DNA from: Flaccisagitta enflata
Lineage: Eukaryota; Chaetognatha; Sagittoidea; Aphragmophora
Direction of reading: 5' to 3'
Length of the DNA stretch: 64,000 nucleotides
NCBI GenBank assembly: GCA_965153355.1
Contig: OZ231127.1
Coordinates: 45,756,001 to 45,820,000 of the forward strand
Part shown: positions 61,002 through 64,000 of the stretch, piece after piece
Layout of the letters: each line of letters opens with the position of its first letter
Position numbering within the stretch: position 1 is the first letter of the stretch
The notes under the pieces: generated by a model
The model's database searches: none
What the model was told of the DNA's origin: nothing
What the model saw: the letters and a program-made list of their open reading frames with translations, nothing else
Made by a program: the position numbers and the translations under genes

Positions 61002-64000
61002 TACTAGTCACCCATTGACAATATGTAGTCAGTGATACCCTTTGCTCTGCATTGTATGACTGTGATTGTAGGAGGAAGCAGGGAAGCAATCCTAAAGGGG
61101 ACAAAGTCCAGTAAAACACAGAGGCACTTTTGTTTGTCCTACTGTATAAGGTATTGATTGAAGGTCTGATATTAAGAACGCTGCTTCAAGGCTGACTTGA
61201 TGAGGCATGTGACCTGATACAAGGACCAAAGCCTGACTGAGAAGATTTTAGAATGTTAAAGGGCTGACAAGGCCTTTAAGGCCTCTGAATGCTAATAATC
61301 CTTTGGGAGTTAATATAATTAGAGGTCAATGAGGGCTGACTAAAAGCATTGAAGAACTAGATCTTATAAGGCTTGATAGGGCTGTTTGAAGTCTGAGAGA
61401 GAAAATATTGAGGTTTGGAGGGGCCTTAAGAAAATATTTTGTAGATGACCAATACTGAGGCTTGAAAAACCTTTTTTGAGGACTCAAATCTGTCTACCCA
61501 GGGCCCACATCAGTCCATTATCTGCAAATCAGCCCTCTTCATACTTTAATGAGGCTTTCTATGCTTGACATAGCACACAAACTGTTTCATACCTCAATTC
61601 TGTGTTGAACCAAAAGTTAAATGTCCATCTGGGACTACCCCATAAACTCAACTTAAAAAGAAACAACAGACTGGGATAAGGTCAATATTCATGAATATTG
61701 GAATCATAACAGGCCCCACAGTTAACTAAGTCATGTTGAACTTGTTTGGGGAGGGTAATAGACAGACTGATTCACCTATTGTTCAAAAAGAATAAGATTT
61801 CTTAGCGCCACTGCCCATTCTTCTAATTCTTTGAACGTAATTGAGCATTTCTACAACTTCTTCATTCACTTGCTAAGTGACAGTCACAGGATGTGTCTGT
61901 ATATAACACTACTGTCTCACATAAGGTTTGAGACAAGAATGATTTTACTTTTTTTTGCACTTTTGCAGAGTTTATGAGTATAGAAACCAAGAACCATCAA
62001 GTAGAAAATCTTTCCCAAGGTGCTTTTTGAGAAAAAATAAAAAATTCAAGATTTTTAGCATTATTTTGCAAAAAAAATTTTTTATGTTGATTTGACCTAT
62101 TTTTTGACAGCAAAACGTTAATCCTGATAAAGTTCTAATTCATTTGATAGGTCGCACTGTATGGTTTTTCTCTCTCTCTCCTCTAATTTCCTTGTGGTTA
62201 TTTTGCACATAAGAACACTAGCATGTGATAGTGCTAACAAAATCACGTTGTTAGTATCACCAATAAAACATTAATCCTCTTGACAAGAAAATGGAAAAAT
62301 TTGAATAAAAAATAGCCAAATATAGGGAAAGTGACTTAAAACTCAGCCTAATTTGGGTGTGGTTTTCTAGAAGTAATGATAAACAACGCCGGATACACGG
62401 CTACCCCAGTCGCTTGCGGGTGGGCAGGGGCCATAATTGAGGTCAGCGGAGCATTTGGGTAGGAGCAGTAAGGCCAAAAACCCCATTAACGCCGAAAAAG
62501 TAAAGTGTGACGGACGGACGGACGGACCGACGGACGGACGGACCGACGAATCGACGGACGGACCGACAAAGCGGGGTGTAGAGTCGCGTAGCACGCGACT
62601 AAAAAAAGACCCATGCCAAATGTTTGACAGTAACAATAAGGTTGTAAAATCAATACTCATAGAAACTGATTAATGGAAGGACAATGCCAATACAACAAAT
62701 GATAAGTGCCCTGAAAACTGGAAAAAAATAATTAGAAACCACAGTTTCAGCGTTAACCAGAAATGGAAGTCGCGTGGCGATTAAGAGGCGCGTCGAATTC
62801 ACATCGAAATTGTAGCGGAAATGCTCTGTTGTAATACTCTTGTTAAAGGCCAGGTACTCTCTTGCCTTTAGTGCCTGTCATCGAGTTTATCATCGATTTC
62901 TTACATTGTAATCGCTGGTCTTTTGTTGAGAACAACAAACATGCTCTTTGTGCCCTGTTTTCAGTAAAACCATGCTTATTTAAAAAAATAATTATAATTA
63001 GGAATTCCTCAGTAGCAAACTAATATTTTTCAGTATAGCCCGCTTCACTTTGCAATTTGATTTTAACTGGGGATTTAACCTGGGAAATCCAAGAGCTAAC
63101 TTTGATATTTTGCATCAATGCTCAGTTCACTTTTAAAAGTTTTTCTATCAGGAGATTCCCCAAGGGAAAACCCTAAGGATTTATATCACTACAAATTGCG
63201 CTTTGTAAGTTTGTTAATGCACACTATTCAAACCATGTGTTAATGAAAATACAAAATTCATGTTATATTGTGTCCAGCATTAAATATATTTATTCACTTA
63301 TATTTCACGATTTAATGCAATATCTCAGCAAGGTGCTTCATCTGATAAATTTGCTGAAACATCCTAAAATCTTACCAGATAGTGGCTAATACACTTATGT
63401 AGATTTAAACAAGGTTTGGTGGCTTTAACTCAACTTTTTATGTAATTAGAAATATTTACAGCAAAGTTTCCAAGTATTTGCAGCAATTTGCAGCACTTTG
63501 TTCATCTTTTGACTAAGATCTGCTTTTTATATAAAAGAGCACTTAAAAATAAACTAGATTCCTAAATTTGGTAAAGTTAGGCAATAAAAAAAAATTCAAA
63601 AAATTTAACCCTAACATTTTAGATTTATTCATATCTCAGCGTTTTCTGATATTTCTGAATCATCCTGAATTATTTCTTAATACACTTATGTAGATTTAAA
63701 CAAGGTTTTGTGGCTTTAACTCAACTTCTTATATAATTAAAGATATTTATAGCAAAGTTTCCAAGTATTTGCAGCAATTTGTTCATCTTTTGACTTAGAT
63801 CTGCTTTTTATATGAAAGAGCACTTAAAAATACACTAGATTCAAAAATTTGGTAAAGTTAGGCAATAAAAAAAATTCAGAAAAAATTTTAACCCTAACAT
63901 TTTAGACTATTCAGATCCTCGTTTTTTGAGTGCATCTCTGAATCATCAAATTCAGATTCATTAATTCTATTCTTAATACACTTATGTAGATTTAAACAAG
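60972..64000. repeat. Right arm of a large inverted repeat, continues past the window
   Basis: Inverted relative to 36525-40476 with roughly 90 percent or more identity by eye in the best stretches. It carries the GTCC insertion at 62384-62600 and lacks the 544-bp foldback insertion. At the window edge it is still within the 300-bp tandem units. Confidence 0.88.
62384..62600 (-). mobile_element. GTCC hairpin element with a natural empty site in the window
   Basis: CAACGCCGGATACACGGCTACC to the hairpin AGTCGCGTAGCACGCGACT plus A run. It interrupts the inverted arm: the other arm at about 38297-38306 has an uninterrupted A8 (T8 on +) where this copy has AAA before and A7 after, so the insertion went into an A run and added two A. 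Confidence 0.9.

Overview
The window is nuclear DNA of an invertebrate animal. It carries spliced protein genes, one from the thick-filament (myosin rod/paramyosin) family and one for a metazoan-type UBE2Q ubiquitin-conjugating enzyme. It also carries very long simple-sequence tracts (AC, AG, GAA, GAAA) and a dense population of small DNA transposons. I cannot name the species. The invertebrate-type transposon protein and the microsatellite load fit an arthropod or another protostome.

Region 1 (1-16.1 kb): the 3' part of a + strand paramyosin/myosin-rod gene. Ten consecutive exons (725-15289) join in frame to give the last 593 residues, a coiled coil followed by a Ser/Arg/Tyr-rich non-helical tail. 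The 7.7-kb intron before the last three exons holds a complete opposite-strand transposon (7390-13966). It has terminal inverted repeats of about 134 bp and a seven-exon gene whose exons join, every phase agreeing, into 857 codons. The protein has Cys-rich zinc modules, a Ser-rich linker and a possible RNase H-like (D-D-E) core. I do not recognise its superfamily; it is the best candidate here for an undescribed system.

Region 2 (16.1-28 kb): a 1.3-kb minisatellite transposon (second copy of one at 3.4-4.7 kb), then the complete ten-exon UBE2Q gene on the minus strand (20569-27881, 419 residues), convergent with the myosin-rod gene. Its introns hold several short transposons.

Region 3 (28-36.3 kb): a purine-only tract longer than 1 kb, then a decayed minus-strand element fusing a PIF1-type helicase C-terminus to a ubiquitin-specific protease (USP). 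The protease is interrupted by a 632-bp foldback element with a 10-bp target duplication.

Region 4 (36.3-64 kb): no host gene seen. It is made of interspersed repeats: two inverted arms of 3-4 kb (36.5-40.5 and 61.0-64.0 kb), several foldback elements ending in CAGGGT or CTATCTT at TA dinucleotides, a 21-bp minisatellite family, a 19-bp minisatellite, and many copies of a short element with a GTCC microsatellite. That element occurs about 23 times in the whole window. Its 5' hairpin arm co-varies with a distant inverted repeat near its 3' end. Comparison of the inverted arms gives natural empty sites for two of these elements.
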